A stretch of 64,000 nucleotides of DNA from positions 63,701,626 to 63,765,625 of the forward strand of contig CM056379.1 in the NCBI GenBank assembly GCA_029718625.1, given 5' to 3'. Origin of the DNA: Synaphobranchus kaupii (Eukaryota; Chordata; Actinopteri; Anguilliformes; Synaphobranchidae). This document shows, piece by piece, positions 1 through 11,374 of the stretch (its first letter is position 1; every line of letters starts with the position of its first letter). Under the pieces are notes generated by a model. That model searched no databases, was not told where the DNA came from, and saw only the letters and a program-made list of their open reading frames with translations. The position numbers and the translations under genes are program-made.

Positions 1-968
1 CCTCCAGTAAAACGGACTTCGGTAAAGTTACATTGTGGTTGTTGGTCCATTAGCTAGGTAACGTTACTCGGTAGCTGATTTACTGTCAGGAGGTTTGTCA
101 AAGTTAATGCGTAATCGTAACTAATTCGGGATATTTCGCTAGTTTATACTGCTGCCGTTTTGTCGTGTTAAATGTTAGGTATTTGTATCCCGTTGGGAAA
201 CGTTATGTTGCACATTATTAGCGAGAGATATTCGTTGTTGTTGTAGCCTAGCTACTGCAAAATGGAGCCCCGGAAGCTAAACTGGAATTCTTAAGTTGGC
301 CTATTATCGCTCATGGTGGCTAGCGCAAATGCTTATGTAATCCTGTGCATTCTCTGGCAGCCAACCTTGCACTCAAATACGTGTCACCTTTTCCCGTCTA
401 ACCTGTGAGCCATAGTTGGAGACACGGGGGAACCAAAGTTGCTAATAATGCCTGGTTTGCCATTTTCCGGTTTCAGGACCGAGCTGCGAGCTCACAGCTT
501 CGGGGTAACTAATGCCCAACTTATCAACGTTACGGTCCCATGCAAATGGCGAGGACGCAGGTTTCGTTCACGTGGCTCTTTATTTTCACCAATGAACATT
601 GTACAGCTTACAGTTTAGAGAGAGAGACCTTAAAACCAGCCGCAAAACACACTCACACGCTGAAATTAACTTTGTTTGTGACTGTTTTCCTTCCATCATG
701 TCCATATGTGCCCTCACTCACACGGACCAATCAGGATCTCTTAAAAAGATACACTTCCCATCAACCCTCATTAAAGCTGCATACCCCCATTTACCATCAG
801 ATGACTAAACAATTATGCTGCGTTCACATCAAAAAAGGTAGGCGGAGCAAGAGTTCCAACTTCAGGGCTGGAACGTCCGCAGTTGGAATTTATTAGTCTA
901 CAGGCGCTCATTGAATGACCGGAGGTCAATTGAGTTTTTAGCGCCGGTCTGACGTGCACGCTCTAAGC
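1..968. other. No supported gene
   Basis: No recognisable protein, RNA gene or complete mobile element was seen. The base composition and the AACGTTA-type words look like ordinary fish intron or intergenic DNA. Short open frames here show no family motif. The stretch probably lies inside or beyond the long last intron of lsm12, whose final exon was not located. Confidence 0.5.
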
Positions 969-1171
969 CAGGGGTGTCAAGATCCGGTCCTGGAGGGCCG
1001 CAGTGTCTGCTGGTTTTTGGTGCGTTTAAGCACAAGTGATTAATTTAAGTCACTAATTGGCTAAGAAGTCCACACACCTTGTTCTCAATGCTTTAACTGG
1101 GTGCTGATTGAAAGGAAACCACAAATACCTGTGACACTGCGGCCCTCCAGGACTGGAGTTTGACACCCCTG
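969..1171. mobile_element. Short non-autonomous hAT element (MITE)
   Basis: The 203-bp unit starts CAGGGGTGTCAA and ends TTGACACCCCTG, giving a perfect 12-bp terminal inverted repeat. Inside the ends, CCAGTCCTGGAGGGCCGCAG-type words are also mirrored. It is flanked by identical 8-bp duplications CTCTAAGC at 961-968 and 1172-1179. An 8-bp duplication and CAGGG ends are diagnostic of hAT transposition. No coding capacity is present. Confidence 0.93.
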
Positions 1172-1179
1172 CTCTAAGC

Positions 1180-3312
1180 GAAGGCTACGTTATGCAACTT
1201 CAGTTGCTAAGATAACTGAAAACAGTATTGTGCATGCCTGATTACTTCCCCTTGTGCAACAAATAAAAACAATAGGGCAAAGCGCCAGTTGTATATCTTG
1301 TCAAATCTAAAATCTTTCGTTCACATGGTAGCAGTATCATCGAGATGTATACGAACTGGAGACGGCTTGCCGGTTCCGTGGATTCCTATGGGAGCTGCTC
1401 ATTGGCGCAAGAAGCCAAATCATGGAGGCTGCCATGAGAGACTATGGTGCTTTTTGGAACCAGAGAATACGCACTGGCTCAATGTAAACACTGCAGGAAT
1501 CGTTTTCACATTTCGTATTTCTCAATGCATGCTCAATGTAGCTAAAGCAAAAGCAGCGTTACATAACGGCTGGAGTAAAAATGCTGCCTTTTTTGCTAAA
1601 TAAATTTAGAATTTGATGTGCAAGATTTATGAACAATAAGGAGCTTGCATTTTGTTTTCAATATGCGATTTATTCTTGTAAATGAGTATGGCCAGTGCGT
1701 AGGACCTTAAGCTTATGTGCTCTCTGCAGCTAACTAAAGTAAATGCTAGTGTGCGCGCCATCTGTTCTGAAGCTAAAAGCGCCATTTGTGTGCATGTTAT
1801 ATGCATTTGGAGGCTGCATTGGTGTATGCGGTGTCTGCAACTGGTACTGGCGGGGCACCGTTGGTGCGTAGCTTACACTCTAAAAGCAAGGGGCAAAAAC
1901 CGGACTTCATTTAGACGCTCACTTTCTGCCTGCTGCCAGCGCTGTTTGCTCCTGTATAAGTCTTTCAGGCTATTTCAACGCAAGTCAATGCTACCATGGG
2001 TCGGTTTTCCACAAATCATTCCCTCTGCATAGGTGCTACTTCAACTGCTGCTCTGCACGTGCCTGCTGTAGGCGTGCATTTCCTTTTTGGAGGTAGAGTT
2101 GGTGGAAGAGTTGTTAGCGTTGGGAAAGTACTGAGGAGTATAACATTGTACTTCAGTTTGTAATCGATATGAGTTAGAGTTCTAAAATCCTATAAAACCG
2201 GTTAGACTGATTCGCTCCAAAGGTAAAAATCTTTGTTGCCGCTAAGGGACAGAGGGTGAATTTTCCAGTTTTTCCTCCGTTAAGCACTCGGCTAGCAGCC
2301 GGTTAGCTAATTTGGCCTTCTTGCTGACGGAAGGTTTTTATTTGGATTTTCGCCCTCTCAGGAGCAAAATCTAACTGTCATAAAAGACCGCTTCCATTAT
2401 TAATTGGCTAACCGTAACCAACTATAATCCGCTCTCAGCTAAATTAGATTTTTTCCTGAGATATAAATAAAATATTAAGTTCTTAAAACTATGCAGAAGT
2501 GGGTGGGAACCTGGAAAATGAAATGTGAAGCTCTACATGTGGGAATAAAAACGTAAGACAAAACGTGATGAGGGGAACAAATCGAAATGTGCTAAATTTG
2601 AAAAAACTTGGGAAGACTGAGTATAATCTGACTATTGGATTACTGCCTACGTCTTATAGCTTTAACAAAACAAACCTTTATCGTGCTCAAAGGCTCAGGA
2701 GCTCTCATGCATCGTAAAGCTGCTGCTATTAAGTTTCACCTTGCCGCTTCACATTGCTTATCTGATGGATTGCTGGATATTGCATATTGCTGGATCGCCG
2801 GGTTAATTTCTTACAGCAAGGCTTATTCTGCTTCATAGGCTATGTATATCTGATGGAATGTTGGGCTTATTGCTTTATTCTAAAGGCAAACCATGTCTAA
2901 TGGCAAATAATTCAAATGGCTAAGCATTGTAATGGTAATAAAATCCTTATGGCAAGTTGACACTAATAGCTTGCTTCTGATGGTATTCCATACGGTCACA
3001 GTGGCCAGGCTTCAAATCGCAAGGTTCACGTGAAAATTGGAATGACTAGGTCGATTCAGGAATACAATAGCATTGCATTTCGTCACATCCCTTGAAGCGA
3101 GTGGGGCATTGGCAGAGTTGTATAGTGGATGCTCCACTAGTCACATAACGTATCCGGGTAAGATATCCAATGTGAGTGTCGCCATGACCACGACCCCTCA
3201 TAAGCCTCTGTTCATGAATAATGCCGGCAATGGCTCGTCCAGCGGGTTCTGTGCAAAATTCTGTCATCTGTGCTGTTGACATTTGCTACTTGCTTAAAAA
3301 ATATACAGTATA
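1180..3312. other. No supported gene
   Basis: Open frames at 1289-1603, 1715-2032 and 2635-2838 have no recognisable domains, no splice context and unremarkable composition. No mobile-element ends were found. I see nothing to annotate. Confidence 0.45.
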
Positions 3313-3333
3313 TAATAATAATAATAATAATAA
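3313..3333. repeat. (ATA)n microsatellite
   Basis: About seven ATA/AAT trinucleotide units in a row. Confidence 0.9.
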
Positions 3334-3419
3334 AATATGGTGGTTGCTGGGTACTGACTAAAAATTTGCATGTCCTTTTTCGATCCCACTGTCATCAGGT
3401 TTCTCGTGCAGTGGTTAAT

Positions 3420-3785
3420 GGGGATATCGATTCAGGACTTCCTGATCTTCAGGAAGCAACAGGTGTCCTGTTGTTACACATAGCTTTTCTCACTATAGTA
3501 TAAGCCACACGGCCAGGGTGGCCAGGCTATACATTGCGTAGTATGACTAATGTCTGATCCAAGAACACAGCCGTGTTCTGTCTCTGTGCCGGAGGGATAT
3601 CGATATGGTCTTCCTGATCTTCAGGAGACAGCAGGTGCTCTGCTGTACACATAGTCTACGGTCACATAATGTTAGTATGCCCAATGTCTGATCCAAGATC
3701 ACAGCCGTGTTCTATCTCCTAGTCGGAGGGATATCGATATGGTCTTCCTGATCTTCAGGAGACCGCAGATGCTCTGGTGTACACA
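3420..3785. repeat. Imperfect ~130-bp tandem repeat, left part
   Basis: Three units share GGGATATCGATATGGTCTTCCTGATCTTCAGGA-type cores (near 3421, 3592 and 3727), followed by a CAGGTGCTCTGCTGTACACATAG-like segment and an AATGTCTGATCCAAGA-like segment. The third unit is broken by the Tc1 element at 3788 and resumes at 6748, so the array is older than that transposon. Confidence 0.8.
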
Positions 3786-4005
3786 TACACTGCATGCACA
3801 ATTATTAGGCAAGTGAGTATTCTGACCTTGTCATTATTTCTATGCCCATTTTCCAACTCCAAATCATATAAACTTGAATGCTTATTGGATTTAATCATTT
3901 TCAGGTGATATGTGTTTGTGTAATGAGGGAGGGTGTGGCCTAAAGTGATTAACACCTTATATAAGGTGTGCATAGATATTAGGCAGCTTTATTACCTCAG
4001 GTAAA

Positions 4006-6455
4006 ATGGGCCAAAAGAGAGATTTAACTGACACTGAAAAGTCTAAAATTGTGAAATGCCTTTCAGACGGATGCAGCACTCTTGAAATAGCTAAACTATT
4101 GAGGCGTGACCACCGGACAATCAAACGTTTTGTTGCGAATAGTCAACAGGGTCGCAAAAAACGCAGAGAGAAGAAAAGGCGCAAATTAACAGCAAAAACC
4201 TTGAGAAGAATTAAACGTGAAGCTACCAGGAACCCATTAGCCTCCAGTGCAACCATATTCCGGAACTGCAACCTACCTGGAGTCTCAAGAAGTACAAGGT
4301 GTCAAGTGCTCAGAGACATGGCCAAGGTAAAGAAGGCTGAAACACGACCACCACTGAATAAGGCTGTGTCCCAATCCAGTTTTTGCTCCACCCTCGTAAA
4401 CTTCACTTGCAAACTTCACTTGGGGGAATCCCTTTTGAGATCAGGATGTACCCTCTGTCTCCATTTTAAGTGTGAGTCCAATCCGTTAGAAAGCAAAGTG
4501 AAGTTTGTGACATAGCCCCTCCACCCTCAACTTTTCTCAAGGGAACGAGTCTGCAAAAGAGCAGACTCTGCAAGCTCATATTACCCACAATTCACATCGA
4601 ACATACTGTTTAGTGGTAATCACGTTAATGTTTATGGCGGTATTATACATTAAAAGCGCATACAGAATGGAAAAGACGGTGTATAGGCTAATAAATACAG
4701 GTTAATCAAGTAGCAGTTTGCTATTTTGTATTTCATGGTTCAGCAAATTGCTTTATGCAGCAACAGAGTAGGGTACTGTGGGATGTAGACTACAAGGTTC
4801 TCCAGCTTAATCTTGCTTTTAAACGGATTATTAGGCTACTCGTGTCTCAATATTTTTCCGTAGCCTATAATTTGCCAGATAGCCAAACAATTGAATTTCT
4901 CAATAACCAAGACGAATAGGTAAATAAACTGTAGCATTTTACTAGGCTATATCCACATTTGTGCTGACGCAAAATGCGTTAATTGACTGTCATGCGAAGT
5001 GATCAATGAACAGCACATATTTTGGTAAATTCGTTTTTCTAGCTTGAAAGCATGCATTGCGCTAAACGCTGGTTCCAGCAATTTAAGAGGTTTTCCCCTT
5101 TAAATGTATGCTTTCTACTTTTTGACTAAATCGAAAGTCTTAAATTAATGACATTCTTTAACGTGATGAGGAAAAACGCAATGCTAACGTGCAACTCACA
5201 GAAGACGTTGGGATTTTTTGCCAGTTAATTATTCAGAATTATTGCCACACTTATTAAACAATCTCACGTTAGTAATATCTTTGTCATTGTCATTTGTTAA
5301 TCATTAGCCTATCTTTAATTGATTCAGGGACTTTGTTTGATTGACATAAGCAAGCAAAATGAACGGAAACAGGTTGAGAATATGTTCGGTTTAAATGCTT
5401 TATTCCAGCGCACGGGCTGTCCTACATATTTAAATGCTAGGCTAGACAATTTTATGACAAAAAGACTTGCTCTATTGATATTTGTTATTCAGTAAATCAA
5501 TTGCTTGACTGATAATTAATGTAAACAGGTTGAGAGTTTCATCCGTTTAAACGTAGGCTACGGTGACAGGCGTTTTACATGATTGGAGATCCCACGATAC
5601 GCCACTGTGCAGCAGCATGGTTAACTTCCGAGTATAGATGGGGTGAAGTGCATCTCAATTCAAATAACCCGCTCCGCCCTCGCTCCCTCCCACTCGCTAA
5701 ACGCAAGTGTATACTCCTGTTTTATTGGTATGTGCGTCACATCCTCCCAAGTGAAGTTTGCAAGTGAAGTTTACGAGGGTGGAGCAAAAACTGGATTGGG
5801 ACGCAGCCTAAGACTCACAAATTGAAGCGTCAAAATGGGGCCAAGAAATACCTGAAGGTTTTATGGACAGATGAAATGAGTGACTCTTGATGGACCAGAT
5901 GGATGGGCCCGTGGCCGGATCACTAATGGACACAGGGCACCACTTCGAGTCAGGCGCCAGCAAGGTGGAGGAGGGGTACTGGTATGGGCTGCTATCATTA
6001 AAGATGAGCTAGTTGGACCTTTTCGGGTTGAAGATGGACTGAAAATCAACTCCCAAACCTACTGCCAGTTTCTGGAAGATACTTTCTACAAGCAGTGGTA
6101 CAGGAAGAAGTCTGCAGCATTCAAGAAGGCCATGATCTTTATGCAGGACAATGCTCCATCACATGCATCGAAGTACTCCACTGCTTGGCTAGCCAGCAAA
6201 GGCCTCAAAGATGACCGATTAATGACCTGGCCCTCTTCCTCACCTGACTTAAATCCTATTGAGAACTTGTGGGCCCTTCTCAAACGTGAGATTTACAGTC
6301 AGGGAAGACAATACACCTCTTTGAACAGCATCTGGGAGGCTGTGGTTGATGCTTCAGCGAAAGTTGATCGTGAACAGATCAAGACACTGACAAACTCCAT
6401 GGATGGAAGGCTCATGGCAATTATTGAAAAGAAAGGTTGCTATATTGGTCACTGA
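4006..6455 (+). pseudogene. Tc1-type transposase, interrupted (DD37E)
   Basis: The gene encodes a cut-and-paste DNA transposase acting on its own inverted ends in the nucleus. The first part (4006 to about 4361) starts MGQKRDLTDTEKSKI and contains a paired-like helix-turn-helix (LRRDHRTIKRFV) with a lysine/arginine-rich tract. Coding resumes at 5812 with GAKKYLKVLWTDEM, which holds the first catalytic Asp. A 2-base loss near 5878 shifts the frame into the open stretch 5880-6455. That stretch has the second Asp in FMQDNAPSHAS and the Glu in [11 protein letters not shown], with 37 residues between them, hence DD37E, the class reported for the TRT group of Tc1 elements. The 1447-bp insertion at 4362-5808 and the frame loss make it inactive. 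Confidence 0.9.
4362..5808. mobile_element. Non-autonomous Harbinger-type element nested in Tc1
   Basis: It begins GGCTGTGTCCCAATCCAG and ends with the mirrored CTGGATTGGGACGCAGCC. The inverted similarity runs about 60 bp, through TTTTTGCTCCACCCTCGTAA and the CTTCACTTG repeats. It is flanked by TAA at 4359-4361 and 5809-5811, a 3-bp duplication of PIF/Harbinger type. The 1.4-kb interior is AT-rich and shows no transposase. It lies within the coding part of the Tc1 transposase, so it inserted later. Confidence 0.85.
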
Positions 6456-6747
6456 ATGTTTTTGAAAGGCCAAAAATGTTATTTAATTGTCATTTTGTGT
6501 TATTTTTATTTTTATCTGATTTATTACACTTACTCTAAAAATTGGGAAAAATTATTTTTGTAATTTAGTTGCCTAATAATTGTGCACACTAATATTCCCT
6601 GAGAAAGACAAAACTAACTTTTTCTTTATTAAACATTGAGGTTTGAGGTTCAATAACATTTTGGATTGACTGAGAACATTGTATTTGTTCAACAATAAAA
6701 TGAATGCTGAGAAATACAATTTGCCTAATAATTGTGCACGCAGTGTA

Positions 6748-6870
6748 GTCTACTGTCACATAATGTTAGTATGGCCAATGTCTGGTCCAAGATCACAGCT
6801 GTTTCTAGCTCCATGCTGGAGGGATATTGATATAGTCTTCCTGATCTCAGGAAACAGCAGGCGAGGTTGG
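6748..6870. repeat. ~130-bp tandem repeat, right part
   Basis: This is the continuation of the array at 3420-3785 after the Tc1 insertion. It has GTCTACTGTCACATAATG, AATGTCTGGTCCAAGATCAC and GGAGGGATATTGATATAGTC, matching the earlier units with scattered substitutions. Confidence 0.75.
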
Positions 6871-7842
6871 GTACTGGATGATCTGCTGTTGTGGGGCCGT
6901 TGGGGGTTTCTGGTCATCTCCTGGTTAGCGGGGGGAGATGCCCGTGCTCCGGAGCAGTACTAAAGCAGATCTATTCACCGCCAAACTAAAATAATTATGC
7001 AGCACATTCATTCATTAAACATGTCATTTAAATATGCGAGTTGTCCTGACAAATATCTTTTGATACCCGAAAATGCGGGGGACTATGTACAAAAGGTTCT
7101 ATCATTTCTAAACCGTTCATCCGATATGGATGAAAATATCCTGAAATTAAAGGTGACAGTCTGCACTTCAACCTCATTGTCATTGTATCCTTTCAAACTC
7201 AAAGTGCTAGAGTACAGAAACAAAATAACAAATATTTACCTGTCCGACAAATTATGGTTCTCACTGTATACCATACAGGGGTTTTAAATGTACTACATTT
7301 AGAATTTTTTTTGCCTACTTAACTTTCTCGTCCTGCCAACTCATTTGTAGGCTATGGAAGGGTGCTGATTCGGACACAGCATGCCATGGTTATTAAGGCT
7401 GCTATAGCTGAAAACATATTTGTTGTAGCCATATTTCAGTTAAAGGTAAAATGAAAAGGCAAATGTATACTGAATGCATTGAGTTATTTAGAATATGATG
7501 GTATTTTTCATTTGATGGTGACTTAATTTTAATTATATTATAATTATAAACAATAGCTGGTGGGGCATGTGGGTAATGTAAAATGGCATCTTATTAGCTT
7601 TGTTGTAAGAATTTTTCAGCTGTTTGCTTTGGATAGTGTACCTTTACACAAGACTGATGGATGATACATAAAATAAATTAGAAGAGGAAAAAATAGAGAT
7701 TTTATTAGGAAACAATTAGGAAATTCAAAAATGGGAGACTAAAAATAAGGAAGTAAATTACTGAGATATTATAGTGTAATAACACTTTATTTTGTAGTAG
7801 AAAAATGTATTATTGTTTCAAATTAAAGAGAAGGGAGACGTT
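6871..7842. other. No supported gene
   Basis: AT-rich sequence. The open frame at 6997-7287 has no family motif. No element termini were recognised. Confidence 0.45.
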
Positions 7843-7845
7843 TTA

Positions 7846-8513
7846 AGCCCAGTCTACATCCAACAGCCGACTTCAGACCAGACCAGACGGGAGAAATCTT
7901 CAGAACGTCCAAATTAAAATCTCAGAACGTCCAAGTAAAAACTAGGCAGTCCACATCAAAGCGCCAAGAAAACAAATAAACTAATGTTTCCATGACAACG
8001 ACTCAGTGTACTTGACTGTTTCTTCTTGTGACCTTTCTATGTGTATTTTGTTTCTAGCTAAACATATTATTTATTTTTTGGCATATTTGGTACAGAGTGG
8101 TCTAAATATAACGTAGCTATCCTGTTAATAACGTTGGCTTGACTTGTCACGTTTTTTACAGTAGCTAGCTTCGTTAACGTTATGTCTCACAGTGACAGCG
8201 ATGCCGTTGCGGCACTATTCACTGTACTTCTAGTGAAGAGGAGACGACAAAGAAAGGAGAGGACTAATATTTTCCAATCCGCTGTGCTACTTCAGGATTG
8301 GTTAAGAGAATATGTTTCCTCTATTACGTAGCCTACGTTCTAAAACGGTTCTAAAACTCCGGGTTTAAAACTTGACACGGTCAATTTCGGAAACGCTGGC
8401 CGATGAGCAGACGTTCTAAAACTGGACAGTACACACCGCTAAAACTTTATTCAAAAAACGTTCTAAAACTGTCCCGTCTGGTCTCCTCTTGGCTGTTTGA
8501 TGTAGACTGGGCT
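7846..8513. mobile_element. Non-autonomous Harbinger-type element with a small ORF
   Basis: It starts AGCCCAGTCTACATC and ends GATGTAGACTGGGCT, with further mirrored GACCAGACGGGA words inside. TTA flanks it on both sides (7843-7845 and 8514-8516), the 3-bp duplication expected of PIF/Harbinger. At 668 bp it is too short to encode a nuclease. The words CAGAACGTCC/TTCTAAAAC recur as short subterminal repeats. Confidence 0.85.
8182..8331 (+). CDS. 49-codon ORF inside the Harbinger-type element
   Basis: The frame opens with ATG and encodes an acidic start (MSHSDSDAV), a leucine-rich stretch (AALFTVLLV) and a strongly basic block (KRRRQRKER), then FQSAVLLQDWLREYV before a stop. A basic tract followed by such a leucine/tryptophan segment resembles the N-terminus of HARBI1-like nucleases, so this may be the surviving first exon fragment of the parent transposase. 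That assignment is inference from position and composition. The rest of the nuclease is absent. Expression is unknown. Confidence 0.4.
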   Translation: MSHSDSDAVAALFTVLLVKRRRQRKERTNIFQSAVLLQDWLREYVSSIT

Positions 8514-8516
8514 TTA

Positions 8517-9093
8517 GTCTCACACCATGGTCTCTGGTTTGGTCATCCTGCTGTTGTCCAGTATAACTACTGCCTCCCATCACAACCTACAGCATTCTGA
8601 TGTACCTGGTCTACCAACGCAAAAGTTACCCACTCGAGTCAATGGACTACATTCACAAAAATTCCCAAAGACATACATTGTTTTTCAAAGTTAAACAAGA
8701 AATATTCTTCTGATTTGTGTAGAATGTGTATCATTGCACAGCTCATATTTCTTTTATATTCTTAAATGTCTTTTATACTTGACTTTCTTTAGGCTTTTAA
8801 GGGCTCAAACTCCCAATTGCCACTTGCAGCTATATGTTTATTTTTTAATTTTATATATTCAATATTTAAACAGACTATGAATATAGTATATCATTAACAC
8901 CTTATTAAAACATCACAAATTGAGTACTGAAAAAATTTAAATAGTAAAGAAATGAATGAACTGTTGAAATAGTATATACAATAATTTAGAATAATCTGAA
9001 AATAGAGTTGTTTTGCACCAATTGGCAATTTGAAATGCTGTGAGTTAATAAGGCCCCTGCCCTGCTAGCTGCTCTGATGTTCTACAGTCATAT
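8517..9093. other. No supported gene
   Basis: AT-rich sequence. A short phrase near 8820-8835 (CACTTGCAGCTATATG) resembles the outer flank of the repeat that ends near 23200. Nothing else was recognised. Confidence 0.4.
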
Positions 9094-9215
9094 CAGGGCT
9101 CGAAATTGCGACCGTTTTGGTCGCATATGCTCCCGAAATTTTATCTGTGCGACCTCAAAATATAATTGGGAGCATTTGTGCGAGTGCAAATAATTGTTCT
9201 GGTGAGACCTTTTTG
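9094..9215. mobile_element. Orphan hAT-like left end
   Basis: CAGGGCTCGAAATTGCGACC and the following ~110 bp are almost identical to the left end of the element starting at 10094, in the same orientation one kilobase away. No matching right end belonging specifically to this copy was identified. It may be a solo remnant or the end of a deleted copy. Confidence 0.7.
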
Positions 9216-9926
9216 AAAAGTTGTATAAATGAACATTATGTGTTTTTTCCCCGTGCTCACTTCACTACGCATACAACCGATGTTCTTCCGGTTTTGTTTC
9301 AATATATTTTATTTTCTACAAGATCTCTTGATAAACATGTTTAATAAATTAAATGTTATACCTGGTTATGCAGTTATAACTGTTTTCTGAAGAATCTTGA
9401 ACGTTTTTTCGTAATCCATTTATCCATTCTCCAGCAAAATCTCGATTTCCATGGTGCGTACCCATCGCATTTGCGTTTGTACTACGTTACTACTGTTGCG
9501 TAAAAACATTACTAGACTGCTTCAGGGTTGATCAAACGTAAACCACGTAGTTCATCTTCTACGGGGTTTCCTGCCCTTTTAAATGATGTAAAATATGTCA
9601 TTCTAGCGAATGGGAACGGCGCTGTATCCACGCGTAACGACAGCCCGTAGGGCAATCGGCTGTGCGCTCTCGACTGTCGACAGCATCAGATGACGCCTGT
9701 GGCCATTTTTACTGAGTTTATCCTGGAAGGGATGGACTGGATTGCTGTACAAGTACGTTTTTAGTCTATCCAGATGACATTTAGCAATGTGTAGCTTTTT
9801 TGTGAGCTGAATATACGTCACAGGCCAGTTTTTCTCTGTACGCATACGAGGGTTTGCTGTATGGTGTAATTGCGCTGGTGATGTCTTTGCTGCTTCAACG
9901 ATTACGATTATTTTATACATTTATAC
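9216..9926. other. No supported gene
   Basis: Short open frames on both strands at 9603-9920 show no domain. No repeat termini were seen. This could be 5' flank or intron of the candidate exon that follows. Confidence 0.35.
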
Positions 9927-10072
9927 GCGAACGTGGCAATCAACGGTGGAAAGAAGAGTGCTTATTTCACGGTTGCTCAGGTTTTGGAGGTGCTCCACCG
10001 CAGTGTCCCAGAGGTGAAGAAGTCTGTGCTCTGGCAGAGCAATGACTCTGGCATGGACCCGTGCCTGGACAT
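9927..10072 (+). CDS. Candidate internal exon of an unrecognised gene
   Basis: An open frame ending exactly at a consensus donor (CTGGACAT followed by GTAAGT) encodes GGKKSAYFTVAQVLEVLHRS, then PEVKKSVLWQSNDSGMDPCL. Its phase matches the candidate terminal exon at 12299: AT joins G to make Met, giving a CLDMEDSEDT junction. The 5' limit is uncertain. There is no in-frame ATG, and a plausible internal acceptor is TTGCTCAG at 9980. The protein is not recognised. A short Ser/Asp-rich N-terminal segment is common in domesticated transposases such as piggyBac-derived genes, but the resemblance is weak. Two hAT elements lie in the intervening intron. Confidence 0.42.
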
Positions 10073-10466
10073 GTAAGTGTTTTTAAAAATATACAGGGCT
10101 CGAAATTGCGACCGTTTTGGTCGCATATGCTCCCGAAATTTAATCTGTGCGACCTCGAAATATAATTGGGAGCATTTGTGCGAGTGCAAATAATGGTTCT
10201 GGTGCGACCTTTTTTTTTTCTTCTTTTTTTTCCCCCCAGTCGAACATCCCTTTCTCTGTACATTCGCTAGTTAGTACACTTACCTTTAATGCTGATTTTA
10301 GATTGGCCTTCAATCACTCCCTTTCACGGCACTCCACTGTTACGTGACACAGAGAGCTAACGCGTTAACTAATGTTACCTGAAGACAAAAGTTTATTATC
10401 AATTTATTAACGTTACCTAACTAACTAAATTGGTAACGTTAGCTAGCGTTATCGAAAGCTAACAAT

Positions 10467-10652
10467 ATGAAGCGAACGATTACGGCATTTTTTAGTAACG
10501 TTACTAAAAACGTAACACATGTCGCCGTGGCTGCTGAAACAGTTGGCGATGGCGACGTGGGTACACCAGCAGCGAAGGCGGCGTACACTTTTCGGAGAGA
10601 GTGGCTGAAGGACTTCGAATGGCTTAGGTATGACAACGGCGCAATGCACTAG
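10467..10652 (+). pseudogene. hAT transposase N-terminal fragment
   Basis: The 61-codon frame begins MKRTITAFFSN and ends with FRREWLKDFEWLRYDNGAMH. A start of the form MKRxIxxFF, followed by W-x-x-x-F-x-W-L-x-Y, is typical of the N-terminal zinc-binding (TTF/BED-like) region of vertebrate hAT transposases and of genes domesticated from them. The frame stops just where the family normally continues with Cys residues. Thirty bases later the foldback element begins. No catalytic RNase H-fold or dimerisation domain follows, so it is a remnant. Confidence 0.6.
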
Positions 10653-10683
10653 CCTGTGGGACGGAGATAGCAGGTAACAGTGC

Positions 10684-11374
10684 CAGTGGCGGCTCCTGAG
10701 CTGAAAATTGGGGGGGCGGAAAATTTACCTTTAAACTGATTATTGGTCTTAATCATTTTTCAATCAGTTTCCTTGATTAACAATAGGCTACATCAGCGTT
10801 TAATTCACCAATTACTCAATGCCATCAAATGTAGCCAGTTCTCCTCAATTAGGCTATTAGGCAAATAATACAATTATTTTAACTTGCATCGCAAAATTGT
10901 GCAACATTATTATTATTATTATTATTGTCAACATTATAATTGTGGATACATGTGCTCTTCGTTCTCCGCACTCTTAATTCCGAAAATATTCATGGAAATT
11001 AAACGATCTTAAAGCTCAGCTTTTGTTAGATTATTTTTTTTATTTAGCACAACCTGCAATAAAAAAATAATCTAACAAAAGCTGAGCTTTAAGATAGTTT
11101 AATTTCCATGAATATTTTCGGAATTAAGAGTGCGGAGAACGAAGAGCACATGTATCCACAATTATAATGTTGATTAAAATGTAAAATAATTTTATTACTT
11201 GCCTATTAGCCTAATTGAGGAGAACCGGCTACATTTGATGGCATTTGAGTAATTGGTGAATTAAACGCTGATGTAGCCTATTGTTAATCAAGGAAACTGA
11301 TTGAAAAATGATTAAGACCAATAATCAATTTAAAGGGAAGTTTTTTTCATTTTTCAGCTCAGGAGACGCCACTG
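10684..11374. mobile_element. 691-bp foldback hAT element (near-perfect palindrome)
   Basis: The left end is CAGTGGCGGCTCCTGAGCTG and the right end is CAGCTCAGGAGACGCCACTG. The two arms of about 330 bp are reverse complements along nearly their whole length, including AATATTCATGGAAATTAAAC and CTAACAAAAGCTGAGCTTTA. They meet around a short AT-rich centre near 11040-11055. The element is flanked by identical 8-bp duplications AACAGTGC at 10676-10683 and 11375-11382, confirming a hAT insertion. An ATT microsatellite near 10906-10925 occurs only in the left arm. Confidence 0.95.

Larger units (their letters stand above)
3788..6745 (+). mobile_element. Tc1/mariner element, DD37E type, disrupted
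   Basis: Ends are CACTGCATGCACAATTATT at the left and the mirrored form ending GTGCACGCAGTG at the right, flanked by TA at 3786-3787 and 6746-6747. Second, internal copies of the terminal motif lie near 3970 (GCATAGATATTAGGCA) and 6569 (TTGCCTAATAATTGTGCAC), giving an IR/DR-like double-repeat arrangement. The element carries one transposase gene on the plus strand, split by the insertion at 4362-5808. Without that insertion it is about 1.5 kb, the usual Tc1 size. Confidence 0.92.
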
